Source of the DNA: Asaia astilbis JCM 15831
Lineage (GTDB): Bacteria > Pseudomonadota > Alphaproteobacteria > Acetobacterales > Acetobacteraceae
NCBI RefSeq assembly: GCF_000613845.1
Contig: NZ_BAJT01000012.1
Span: forward strand, 1 to 64,000
DNA length: 64,000 bases
Direction: 5' to 3'
Position 1 is the stretch's first letter. Each line of letters opens with the position of its first letter. Position numbers and translations under genes: made by a program. Below the pieces are notes generated by a model that did no database searches, was not told the origin of the DNA, and worked only from the letters and a program-made list of their open reading frames with translations. Of the stretch, positions 48,704 to 57,707 are shown piece after piece.

Positions 48704-49891
48704 ATGATCTCCGCTCTGATGCCAACGTTCAAACGAGTCGACCTTGCTTTCGAGCACGGTCAGGGCGCTTGCTTGTACACGGCTGAAGGGCGACGATTCT
48801 TGGATTTTGGGGCGGGCATTGCCGTCTCATCGCTCGGTCACGGCCATGCGGGCCTCGTCAAGGCCATCGCAGATCAAGCCGCCCGCGTGATGCATGTCTC
48901 GAACCTGTATCGCATCCCGCAGGCCGAGCAGCTGGCTGACCGCCTTGTGGCCGCGTCCTTCGCCGACAGCGTCTTTTTCTGCAATTCCGGCGCAGAAGCG
49001 AATGAGGGCATGGTCAAGATGATCCGCAAGACCCAGTTCGCGCGCGGTCATGCAGAGCGCACACGCATCATCTGCTGTACGGGCGCCTTTCACGGTCGCA
49101 CCCTAGCCATGATCGCCGCCACAGGAAATCCTGCCTATCTCGAGGGTTTCGGTGCGCCGGTCGAGGGCTTCGATCATGTGCCGTTCAACAACATGAATGC
49201 CCTGCGCGCTGCCATCACACCGCAGACAGCGGGAATCATGCTCGAACCCATTCAGGGTGAGACCGGAATCAAACAGGCCGACCCTCAATTCATGACCGGG
49301 CTGCGTCAGGTCTGCGACGAGTATGGACTGATCCTTGCCTTTGACGAGGTGCAGACAGGCATGGGTCGTACCGGCAAGCTCTTCGCCCATGAAGGCTACG
49401 ACGTCATCCCGGACGTCATCTCGGCCGCCAAGGGCATTGCCGGTGGCTTTCCGATGGGAGCGATCCTGGCCAATGAAGAGGTTGCCGCTTCTATGGGGGC
49501 CGGATCGCACGGCACGACCTTCGGCGGCAATCCGCTCGCCTGTGCCGCTGGAAATGCCGTTCTGGATGTCATTCTTGACGAAGGTTTCCTGTCCGGGGTT
49601 GAACAGAAAGGCAAAGTTCTCGAAAGCGCTCTCCACGCCCTGGTCAGCAAGCATCCGACTGTGTTCGAGCTTGCCCGCGGTCGCGGCCTGATGTGGGGGC
49701 TGAAATGCCGCCTGCCGGTTGCCCAGGTTCAGGCTCAGGTCATGGAAGAAGGCCTGTTGAGCGTCACCGCAGGGGAAAACGTGCTGCGTCTGCTGCCGCC
49801 GCTGATCGTCTCCGAAAAAGAATGTCTTGAGGCCTGCACGCTTCTCTCGCGTGCCGCTGCGGCTCTCGAAAACGGAGGAAGCAAGGCATGA
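48704..49891 (+). CDS. argD: Acetylornithine aminotransferase
   Basis: A 395-residue PLP class III aminotransferase making N-acetylornithine in arginine synthesis, and often N-succinyl-diaminopimelate too. FCNSGAEANEGMVKM, CTGAFHGRTLAMIA, AFDEVQTGMGRTGKLF and the PLP lysine in SAAKGIAGGFPMG are diagnostic. It overlaps argF by 4 bases. The 127-base upstream gap has no clear operator. Confidence 0.95.
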   Translation: MISALMPTFKRVDLAFEHGQGACLYTAEGRRFLDFGAGIAVSSLGHGHAGLVKAIADQAARVMHVSNLYRIPQAEQLADRLVAASFADSVFFCNSGAEANEGMVKMIRKTQFARGHAERTRIICCTGAFHGRTLAMIAATGNPAYLEGFGAPVEGFDHVPFNNMNALRAAITPQTAGIMLEPIQGETGIKQADPQFMTGLRQVCDEYGLILAFDEVQTGMGRTGKLFAHEGYDVIPDVISAAKGIAGGFPMGAILANEEVAASMGAGSHGTTFGGNPLACAAGNAVLDVILDEGFLSGVEQKGKVLESALHALVSKHPTVFELARGRGLMWGLKCRLPVAQVQAQVMEEGLLSVTAGENVLRLLPPLIVSEKECLEACTLLSRAAAALENGGSKA

Positions 49892-50871
49892 GCACGCAGA
49901 CCCAGATCTCTCCCAAGACCAAGATCCGACATTTTCTGGACCTTCGCGATCTGGACTCAGCAACCCTGCGCGCGATCATCGATGTCGGCCGTGCGGTCAA
50001 GGCCATGCAGGATGGTCGCCGGGTACCGATGCACCCGGCCCATCCCCTCGCCGGTCGCACCCTGGGATTGATGCTTTCCAAACCGTCGACCCGCACGCGC
50101 CTCTCCTTTGAGGTGGGCATGCGTCAGCTCGGCGGCGATGTCTCGGTGCTTTCCCCGGCAGATATGCAAATCGGTCGGGGCGAGAGCCTTGCCGATACCG
50201 CGCGTGTTCTCTCGCGTTTTCTGGATGTGCTGGTTGTGAGGACCGGCGAGACGGACATGCTGCCGGAGCTTGTGCGCTGGAGCAGCATCCCGGTGGTGAA
50301 CGGTCTGACGCCCGACTCTCACCCGGTGCAGATCCTCGCCGATATCATGACCTATGAAGAGCATCGTGGACCGGTCGCGGGCTCACACTGGGCATGGATC
50401 GGTGACGGCAATAATGTTGCCACCTCCCTCATCGAGGGGGCTGTACGCTTTGGTTTTTCCCTGACCCTTGCCACGCCCGAGAGCATGAAGCCACGACAGG
50501 ATGTGCTCGACTGGGCTCAAGCCGAAGGCGGGAAAATCCGCCTCGTGCATGACCCTGTCGAGGCTGTCCGTGACGCAGGCTGCATCGTGACCGATACATG
50601 GACCAGCATGTCTGACAAGGAATCAGCAGCGCGCCTCAACACGCTGCGTCCTTTTCAGGTCAATGCGGCTCTCATGCAAAAAGCATCTGCTGAAGCCCTG
50701 TTCATGCACTGTCTTCCTGCCCATATCGGTGAGGAAGTGACGGAAGACGTTTTTGAGAGTGCGGCTTCGGTCGTTTTCGACGAAGCGGAAAACCGTCTCC
50801 ACGCCCAGAAGGGACTCCTGCTCTGGGTGCTCGGCAGCGAGGAATGGCGCTCTTTCGGCACGCCCGGCTGA
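49888..50871 (+). CDS. argF: Ornithine carbamoyltransferase
   Basis: A 327-residue enzyme that makes citrulline from ornithine and carbamoyl phosphate. The carbamoyl-phosphate site is SKPSTRTRLSFEVGM, and the ornithine-site motif MHCLPAH is intact. The usual HPCQ motif reads HPVQILAD, a Cys to Val change that keeps the contacting His and Gln. It is coupled to argD by an ATGA overlap, with hslO 56 bases downstream, as in many Alphaproteobacteria. Confidence 0.95.
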   Translation: MSTQTQISPKTKIRHFLDLRDLDSATLRAIIDVGRAVKAMQDGRRVPMHPAHPLAGRTLGLMLSKPSTRTRLSFEVGMRQLGGDVSVLSPADMQIGRGESLADTARVLSRFLDVLVVRTGETDMLPELVRWSSIPVVNGLTPDSHPVQILADIMTYEEHRGPVAGSHWAWIGDGNNVATSLIEGAVRFGFSLTLATPESMKPRQDVLDWAQAEGGKIRLVHDPVEAVRDAGCIVTDTWTSMSDKESAARLNTLRPFQVNAALMQKASAEALFMHCLPAHIGEEVTEDVFESAASVVFDEAENRLHAQKGLLLWVLGSEEWRSFGTPG

Positions 50872-50927
50872 GCGCGCTCGACGACGCCTCTCTTGGACAG
50901 CCCTAGAAAGTATCAGACAGAGTACCA

Positions 50928-51845
50928 ATGATCGAAACACCTGCCTTTATGGACACACAACGCCCCGAAGCCGTGCCTGATCTCGTGATCGCGCATGGCA
51001 TCACGCCGTTCCATATGGCGAACCGACCTGTTCGCGGACGCCTCGTGCGCCTGGGCAAACTGGCCGATATCATGCTGATGCGTCACGATATCCCCGATTG
51101 CGGACGTGAATTGGCCGGCCAGACCCTGTCGTTGGTGGCTGGGCTTAGTGCCGGTCTGAAGTTCAAGGGCTCGTTTTCGCTTCAGGTCAAAGGGGACGGC
51201 CCGGTCTCGATGCTCGTCGCCGATTGTACGGACGCCGGCGAGCTGCGCTTCTACCTTCGCTCGAACGACACGCCGGATAGCGCTTCCGCCAAAACGCTTC
51301 TGGGCGACGGCTACTTTGCCTTCACCATCGATCAGGGCGCGCATACCGAACGCCATCAGGGTATCGTTGCGCTGGAAGGCGAGACTTTGTCCGACATGGC
51401 GATGCATTATTTCACCACTAGTGAACAGCATCAGTGCTGGATCCGCCTTTACTGCGAGAAGACGGACGAGGGCTGGCAGGCAGGTGCCCTGCTCCTCGAA
51501 AAAATTGCGGAAGAGGGAGGGATCGCCACCTCTCAGGAGCGCGATGAGGATACATGGGAAACGGCCTGTATTCTGGGCAACACCCTGACCTCTGCCGAGC
51601 TTTTCGACCCTGCCTTGAGCCCGACCACTCTGATCGAGCGCCTGTTCGGCACTCAGGACGTGCTGATTGACCGTCCCCGCGCCGTGAGTTTGGGATGCCG
51701 CTGCAATCGCGCCCGACTGGCGAGCGTATTGTCGACCTTCCCGGAAGACGATCTCGATCACATGGCCGATGAAGGGCAGATCACGATGAACTGTGAATTC
51801 TGCAATGTCGGTTTCCGCTTTGATCGAGCCGAGATTGCACGATGA
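50928..51845 (+). CDS. hslO: Redox-regulated chaperone Hsp33
   Basis: A 305-residue holding chaperone activated by oxidation. The C-terminal redox switch has CRCNRARL and CEFCNVGF, giving the C-x-C and C-x2-C pairs that bind zinc when reduced and form disulfides under oxidative stress. The N-terminal domain includes the RVVRLG-like RGRLVRLG and KGSFSLQVKGDGPVSMLVADC. It overlaps the next gene by 4 bases, which ties an unknown gene to oxidative-stress protein care. Confidence 0.94.
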   Translation: MIETPAFMDTQRPEAVPDLVIAHGITPFHMANRPVRGRLVRLGKLADIMLMRHDIPDCGRELAGQTLSLVAGLSAGLKFKGSFSLQVKGDGPVSMLVADCTDAGELRFYLRSNDTPDSASAKTLLGDGYFAFTIDQGAHTERHQGIVALEGETLSDMAMHYFTTSEQHQCWIRLYCEKTDEGWQAGALLLEKIAEEGGIATSQERDEDTWETACILGNTLTSAELFDPALSPTTLIERLFGTQDVLIDRPRAVSLGCRCNRARLASVLSTFPEDDLDHMADEGQITMNCEFCNVGFRFDRAEIAR

Positions 51846-52855
51846 GCGCAGCCGACGACTTCTTGCGGAGCGTGCGCGTCGACGGCGAAAAACTGGATGG
51901 GCTTTACGATCAATGGATTCCACAAGAAGTCATCGCGCTTGCCGATGACATTCAATGCCTGACACTCACTGACACTCTGAGCGGTCGGCAGGCGGTCTGG
52001 TATCTTGATGGTGAGCGTAACTATTGCGGCTCTCACATCGAGGTCGTTCAGCGTCTGCATCCCCAGCAGATCCTGTCGACAGTCGCGCCCTGGTTTGACG
52101 ACCTTGTGCGTCACTCTCTCAGCTCAACGCCCCATCCAGTCGAAGGGGCGCCTGAGATGCCCTTCTTCCTGGCGGCGCAGCTGGCCGCTGCCTGGTCGGT
52201 GCGCACCCTGGGTGATTTACGCCAGATTCAAACCTCACTGGCTGGACAGGATCAGGAATTTGCCAGTGTTGGCGGGCGGGTCCTTTCTGCAAGGCAAATC
52301 CGTCGCATCCTCGGCACGCGGATCGGACCGGAATCCCTGATCGTTCTGTCACCGCTGACAGACAAGCCCCTGAAATCGCAGGTCTCTTTTCTGGCTGAAA
52401 ATCAGCTGATTCACCGTTTCTACGATGCCGAAGCGGGCTGCACCTTCTATCTCTCCTGGTGGGAGCGCCAGCTCGACAAGGCTCCAACCTTCTATTGCCC
52501 CCTCGCCAACCTCATCGTCAGCGACGAGGGGATGGCGGGCATGCTGCCCTCCGTCATTCTTGGATGGTATCTCAGCCACCCGGAGCACGTGACGGTCATC
52601 GCAGAAGCGCTCGCTTTCGAAGCACGCGATTACGGTCTCGGGAACGCGTCTTCTCTTCAAATCGATAAACAGCCTGAAAAGGGCCTCCCGCCCGCTCCTG
52701 CGGCAGCTTCTGCCGAGATGATTTCGGAATCCTGGGCTTTTCTGCACCGCAATCCCTCGACCCCGGCTGCAGAGCCGACAAAACGCGAGGAACAGCAGGA
52801 AAAGAAATCGGGACGCCTATTCGATCGACTACGTTCTTTAGTAAATAAGAGCTGA
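51842..52855 (+). CDS. Unknown protein coupled to hslO
   Basis: 337 residues, no signal peptide or clear membrane helix. It is a soluble mixed alpha/beta protein with Trp-rich segments (AAAWSVRTLGDLRQI, FYLSWWERQLDK) and a linker rich in Pro/Ala/Glu. The C-terminus is strongly charged, KREEQQEKKSGRLFDRLRSL, and could form an amphipathic helix for membrane or partner contact. No family recognised. The ATGA overlap with hslO and the lipoprotein gene 27 bases downstream suggest one transcript. Confidence 0.6.
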   Translation: MSAADDFLRSVRVDGEKLDGLYDQWIPQEVIALADDIQCLTLTDTLSGRQAVWYLDGERNYCGSHIEVVQRLHPQQILSTVAPWFDDLVRHSLSSTPHPVEGAPEMPFFLAAQLAAAWSVRTLGDLRQIQTSLAGQDQEFASVGGRVLSARQIRRILGTRIGPESLIVLSPLTDKPLKSQVSFLAENQLIHRFYDAEAGCTFYLSWWERQLDKAPTFYCPLANLIVSDEGMAGMLPSVILGWYLSHPEHVTVIAEALAFEARDYGLGNASSLQIDKQPEKGLPPAPAAASAEMISESWAFLHRNPSTPAAEPTKREEQQEKKSGRLFDRLRSLVNKS

Positions 52856-52882
52856 AACCCAGACGCGCCTCAGGAGCTCGCA

Positions 52883-53721
52883 ATGCAACGCCTTTCCAGA
52901 GTTCAGAAGTTTCTCCGTTTCGGGTCCCTTTGTCTTACCCTCGGAGCTACCGCCCCCCTACTGACCGCATGCGGCGATAGTGAACCGCAAGCTTTGCTCC
53001 GCTGGATTACAGCTATCTCAGCAAGATGCATCTGAATGTCGCTCACCTTGAAGTGATCGACACAGCGCCACCCGGCAACACACCGGGAGACATCTCAGGA
53101 AAAGCGCCCACCTCACCGCAGCAGGCTCTGGAGCAGATGGCCCGCAACCGTCTGGTCGCCAGCGGGTCAGAGGGCAACGGCATGTTCACCATCACGAAGG
53201 CGAGCATTCTGCACGCTCCGGGTGGCACCCTGCTCGGTGAGCTCGAAGCGCATGTCGATCTCTCGGCCCCGTCAGGCGGGCGGGCAGGCTACGCACTTGC
53301 CCACATCACCCGAAGCCTCAACCCTGGCAACAAAGATCCGGAATCCCCTGCCGTTCTTTATGACCTGACATCACAAATGATGCAGGACATGAATGTCGAG
53401 CTCGAGTTCCAGATCAAGAAATCCCTCCATGACTGGCTGGTCGATGCGAGCGGCGCCCCCCTGCAAGGCGCTGTTCAACAGCAGGATATCGGTCCTAATG
53501 CACCGCTTGCCGCTCCTTCCGTGACGGCGGAAAACGCTCCGATCGCCCCCGCTGCAACCAGTCCCAGCCTCCCGAGCACCCCGGTTGCCGCCGCCGCAAC
53601 AGAAACAAAACCGCAGGAGCCGGACGCCATCTTCCCTCTCGGCGATGGCACAGGTTCGACACCCCCCAAGGTCAAATCGCCCAAGGCCGGGGTGCTGACC
53701 CTTCCCGCCGGTCACTCCTGA
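52883..53721 (+). CDS. Lipoprotein of unknown function (one apparent frameshift)
   Basis: About 279 residues when repaired. A signal with lipobox LLTACG (near residue 32) is followed by a segment reading PLDYSYLSKMHLNVAHLEV, a central alpha/beta domain and a long Pro/Ala-rich C-terminal third (APSVTAENAPIAPAAT and on) that looks disordered. The frame breaks near 52995, one T missing in a TTT run, between the signal and the mature domain; neither half alone is sensible. The ribosome binding site CAGGAG is upstream. It follows the unknown gene after hslO. No family recognised. Confidence 0.65.
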
Positions 53722-53866
53722 AGCAGACAGGAACCATGCGGTGCCAGCGCAGTCTCTAGAAAGAGGCTGCCTATAAAGCTGCTTGCATTTCCCGTCACAA
53801 TCGCGAAGAAGGAGGCAATGCCCACAAGGTGGGCAGAATGCATCATTGTTCCGTCGGGAGAACAGG

Positions 53867-54558
53867 TTGAGCGCGCCTTTGTCTTCACGCCGCCGCTTTG
53901 TCAAAGGCGCTGTCGGTTCTACAGCCTTCCTTCTGCTTGCCGGACAACATCTCCCCGGAAGGCATTCGCCGCCCTCAAGCTTGATGAAAAGCCGGCTTTC
54001 TTTTCTCCGGAAGAATTTCGCTTTCTCCAGGCCGCATGCGAATGCATCTATCCCAGCGATTCTTACGGACCAGGCGCAACAGCCTTGGGTGCCCCCGTTT
54101 TTATCGACCGTCAGATGGACACACCCTACGGTCGGGGCGAACTCTGGTATATGGCGGGACCGTTTCAGGACGGTCCCGCCAATCTGGGATATCAGCTGCC
54201 ATTTGCCCCACGTGATCTCTATCGCAAGGGGATTGCCGGAGCTAACCATTACGCCCGCGCGCAGCGCGGCAAGGGTTTTGCCGATCTGAGTCAGAAAGAC
54301 CAGATCGAGATCCTGACCGCCTTCGAGGGCGGTGCCATCCATTTCCCCGATATGAACGCACGGCTCTTCTTCGAGCAGCTTCGCCGAAACACGCTTGAAG
54401 GCGTGTTCTCCGATCCTGTTCATGGCGGCAATCGCCATATGCAAGGCTGGCTTCTGCTCTCCTTCCCTGGTGCCCGGGCCGATTTCATGGACTGGGTCAA
54501 TCAGGAGGGCGCAGCGTATCCCTTCGGTCCCGTATCTCTGAGTGGCCAAAAGGCCTGA
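53867..54558 (+). CDS. Membrane dehydrogenase small (gamma) subunit, Tat-exported (one apparent frameshift)
   Basis: About 230 residues when repaired, of the gluconate 2-dehydrogenase subunit 3 family. The N-terminus carries a twin-arginine signal, SRRRFVKGAVGSTAFLLLAG. The mature part has FFSPEEFRFLQAACECIYPSD and MQGWLLLSFPGARADFMDWV. The frame breaks near 53961, one G missing between signal and AFAALKLDEK. The start is uncertain: TTG at 53867 with GGGAG upstream fits the signal; ATG at 53818 has a perfect AAGGAGG but lies in another frame, next to a TGCCCAC-AAG-GTGGGCA hairpin. The subunit is thought to help export and mature the flavin subunit by hitch-hiking through Tat. Confidence 0.87.
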
Positions 54559-54583
54559 GCGACCATTCCTAAAGTCGAGACGC

Positions 54584-56362
54584 ATGACATTAAAACGGAC
54601 TGACGTAGTCATCATCGGAGCGGGCTGGGCCGGCGCGATCCTTGCTAAAGAAATGCGCGAGGCCGGGCGGAGCGTCGTCATGCTGGAGCGGGGACCAGAC
54701 CGGGCGACGGCTAAGGAAGGCACCTATCCCGGCTCGATCGACGAGTTACGTGGAGCAATCCGGCACAGATTGTTCCAGAATCCGGCCAAGACAACCGTCA
54801 CCATCAGAAATACGATCAATCAGACGGCCCTTCCCTACCGTCAGCTTGCCGCCTTCCTTCCGGGCGAAGGGGTTGGCGGTGCGGGGCTACATTGGTCGGG
54901 TGTGCATTTTCGCGCTGCACCAGACGATCTGCGTCTGCGCAGCCACGTCACCGAACGATATGGAGCCAAATTCATTCCCGCAGACATGAATCTGCAGGAT
55001 TACGGCGTAACCTATGACGAACTGGAGCCCTTTTTCGACAAGGCCGAAAAAGTTTTCGGTACCTCGGGAGAGGCCTATACGGTCAACGGTCAGGTAGTCG
55101 GCAAGGGCAATGTTTTTGCTCCCTCGCGTAGCGACAAATTCCCGCTGCCACCGATGCAGGACGTCTATACTGCGAGCCTGTTCCGCAAGGCTGCGACAGA
55201 AGCGGGATACCACCCCTATGCATTGCCCGCAGCCAATGCCTCCATGCAATATACCAATACTTACGGCCTCCAGATGGGCCCATGTAATTTCTGTGGATAT
55301 TGCAGTGGTTATGACTGCTACATGTACTCAAAAGCATCGCCGAATATCAATATTCTGCCGGCTTTGAGAAACGATAGCGATTTCACACTCATCACCGACG
55401 CCCATGTGCTGAAGGTCAATCTGGACAGCGACAAGCGCAAGGCAACCGGTGTCACCTATCTGGACCAGCGCGAAAACCGGGAAAAGACCGTGGAGGCCGA
55501 TCTTGTCATTCTGGCGGCCTTCCAGTTTCACAACGTGCATCTCATGCTGCTTTCCGGCATCGGCAAGCCTTATGACCCAGTGAGCAACACAGGTGTTGTC
55601 GGCCGTAATTTCGTCTACCAGACAATCACGACCTCCCGTGCCTGGATGTCCGAGAACCAGTTTACCAACCAGTTCGTCGGGGCTGGTGGGGCTGGTGTCG
55701 CGATGGACGATTTCAACAGCGATAATTTCGATCATGGCCCGCTCGGCTTCATCGGCGGCTCACCGGTCTGGGTCAATCAGGCGGGCGTCAAACCGATCGC
55801 CGCCGCCATGAACGGGGGCGGAAAATCGGCGCCTCGCTGGGGAGCCGGCTACAAGGCAGGTCTGGTCGACACCTATCGACACTCTCTCGCCATGGATGCC
55901 CATGGCAGCAACATGGCCTATCGCGACGTCTATCTCGATCTCGATCCAACCTGGCGTGACAGCTACGGTCAGCCTCTGCTGCGCATGACCTTCACCTGGA
56001 AGGAAAACGACATCCGCATGAATCAGTATGTCGTTGGCAAGATCGAGCCGATCATGAAAGCACTCGGTGCCAGACGGTATGAGCTGGGACGACTTGAGCA
56101 CGGGGAAACCTTCGACACCCGTCGCTACCAGACAACCCATCTTGGCGGCGGCGCCGTAATGGGCACCAGCCCACACGACAGTGCGCTCAACCGCTATCTG
56201 CAAAGCTGGGACGTCTCCAACGTCTTCGTCATTGGCTCGAACGCCTTCCCCCAGGGCATGGGATATAATCCGACAGGCACGGTCGCAGCGCTCGCCTACT
56301 GGGCCGCGCACCACATCCGCACGACTTATCTGGCCAAACCGGGCCCATTGGTGTCCCTATGA
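54584..56362 (+). CDS. Membrane-bound dehydrogenase flavoprotein (large) subunit, GMC family
   Basis: 592 residues. The N-terminal FAD motif is VVIIGAGWAGAILAKEM; the C-terminal GMC block with the catalytic His-type region is HLGGGAVMGTSPHDSALNRY... NVFVIGSNAFPQGMGYNPTGTVAALAYW. A cysteine cluster GPCNFCGYCSGYDC is in the position of the Fe-S cluster reported for FAD-dependent glucose dehydrogenase. There is no signal of its own, consistent with export together with the small subunit. Related enzymes oxidise gluconate, 2-ketogluconate, sorbitol or glucose; the substrate cannot be decided here. It overlaps the cytochrome gene by 4 bases. Confidence 0.9.
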   Translation: MTLKRTDVVIIGAGWAGAILAKEMREAGRSVVMLERGPDRATAKEGTYPGSIDELRGAIRHRLFQNPAKTTVTIRNTINQTALPYRQLAAFLPGEGVGGAGLHWSGVHFRAAPDDLRLRSHVTERYGAKFIPADMNLQDYGVTYDELEPFFDKAEKVFGTSGEAYTVNGQVVGKGNVFAPSRSDKFPLPPMQDVYTASLFRKAATEAGYHPYALPAANASMQYTNTYGLQMGPCNFCGYCSGYDCYMYSKASPNINILPALRNDSDFTLITDAHVLKVNLDSDKRKATGVTYLDQRENREKTVEADLVILAAFQFHNVHLMLLSGIGKPYDPVSNTGVVGRNFVYQTITTSRAWMSENQFTNQFVGAGGAGVAMDDFNSDNFDHGPLGFIGGSPVWVNQAGVKPIAAAMNGGGKSAPRWGAGYKAGLVDTYRHSLAMDAHGSNMAYRDVYLDLDPTWRDSYGQPLLRMTFTWKENDIRMNQYVVGKIEPIMKALGARRYELGRLEHGETFDTRRYQTTHLGGGAVMGTSPHDSALNRYLQSWDVSNVFVIGSNAFPQGMGYNPTGTVAALAYWAAHHIRTTYLAKPGPLVSL

Positions 56363-57690
56363 TGCCGTTCAAAAAACAGGTTCTCACGCTGCTTGGCCTT
56401 CTGGGTTTTGTAAGCCAGGGATTTGCGGCGCCTGCTCAGGCTAATTCCCAGCAAAGCCTGATCGACAAGGGACGATATCTCGCCGCTGCTGCCGATTGCG
56501 CCGCCTGTCATACACATGACCCCTCAGCGACCTACGCTGGCGGCAATCCCTTTGTTCTGCCAATCGGCACGCTCTACGCGCCGAACATCACGCCCGACAC
56601 CAAGTATGGCATCGGATCCTATACAGAAGCAGATTTCGCGAATGCCTTAAGACGCGGCATCGGCAAAAACGGTAAGCCGCTTTACCCGGCAATGCCTTTT
56701 CCGTCCTACGCGCGCATGAGTGATGCCGATATACACGCGCTCTGGGTCTATTTCCACGAGGGCGTTGCGCCGATTGCAAAAGCGCCTCCCACCAATAAAA
56801 TCACGTGGCCGCTCTCCATGCGCTGGCCCATGACGCTGTGGCGCTGGGCTTTCGCGCCCACACCGCAGACAGCTCTGGCAAATGCCAATCGCTCTTTCGA
56901 TTCAGCAGAAATCGCACGTGGCGCTTATCTGGTCGAAGGTCCCGGTCATTGTGGCGCCTGCCATTCTCCGCGCGCCATCACGATGCAGGAAAAAGCGCTC
57001 TCGAGCGATCAGAGCGATGTTTTCCTCTCTGGCGGCTCGCCTGTAGATGGATGGAACCCTGTCAATCTGCGTCAGGATGATCGAACGGGTCTCGGGCGCT
57101 GGAGCGAAGACGATATCGTCACCTTCCTCGCCACAGGACGCAATCTGAAGGGATCCGCCTTCGGGGGTATGAGCGACGCCATCGCCCATGGCACACAACA
57201 TCTGAACGATGCCGACCTGCACGCCATCGCGCGCTACCTCAAGACGTCTCTTCCGGCACGGAAGAACGAAAAACCGTGGCAGCTCGACACAAGCGTGACT
57301 GAAATCCTGCATAAGGAAAAACTTCCAGACGCGGGCGCAAAAACCTATGTTGATCGCTGTGCCGCCTGTCACCGGACCGATGGCCATGGCTATGCCCCGG
57401 CCTTCCCTCCTCTGGCTGGCAATCCCGTCGTCATGGACAGAGATCCGGGCTCGCTCATTCTGATCGTTCTCAAGGGAGCTGCTGTTCCCGCGACAGACAA
57501 GGCGCCCTCATCACTGACCATGCCGGCCTTTGCGCATGTTCTGTCTGACCAGGAAGTGGCCGACGTTGTGACATTCATCCGTCAGAGCTGGGGAAATGCC
57601 GCCAGCGCAGTGACCGCAGCAGATGTTCATGCATTCCGCGGCCGCAATTCAGAATGGATCAACGAAGCAACATCCAACCCGCTCAACTGA
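56359..57690 (+). CDS. Membrane dehydrogenase cytochrome c subunit (three haems)
   Basis: 443 residues with a signal peptide (through GFAAPAQA). Three c-type haem motifs, CAACH (about residue 48), CGACH (about 197) and CAACH (about 333), each lead a cytochrome c domain. This is the cytochrome subunit of gluconate/sorbitol-type dehydrogenases, passing electrons from the flavoprotein to ubiquinone in the inner membrane. Gene order small-large-cytochrome matches those operons. Its stop lies only 18 bases from the convergent tail-gene cluster. Confidence 0.92.
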   Translation: MMPFKKQVLTLLGLLGFVSQGFAAPAQANSQQSLIDKGRYLAAAADCAACHTHDPSATYAGGNPFVLPIGTLYAPNITPDTKYGIGSYTEADFANALRRGIGKNGKPLYPAMPFPSYARMSDADIHALWVYFHEGVAPIAKAPPTNKITWPLSMRWPMTLWRWAFAPTPQTALANANRSFDSAEIARGAYLVEGPGHCGACHSPRAITMQEKALSSDQSDVFLSGGSPVDGWNPVNLRQDDRTGLGRWSEDDIVTFLATGRNLKGSAFGGMSDAIAHGTQHLNDADLHAIARYLKTSLPARKNEKPWQLDTSVTEILHKEKLPDAGAKTYVDRCAACHRTDGHGYAPAFPPLAGNPVVMDRDPGSLILIVLKGAAVPATDKAPSSLTMPAFAHVLSDQEVADVVTFIRQSWGNAASAVTAADVHAFRGRNSEWINEATSNPLN

Positions 57691-57707
57691 GATATCCGGT
57701 TCCTCCT

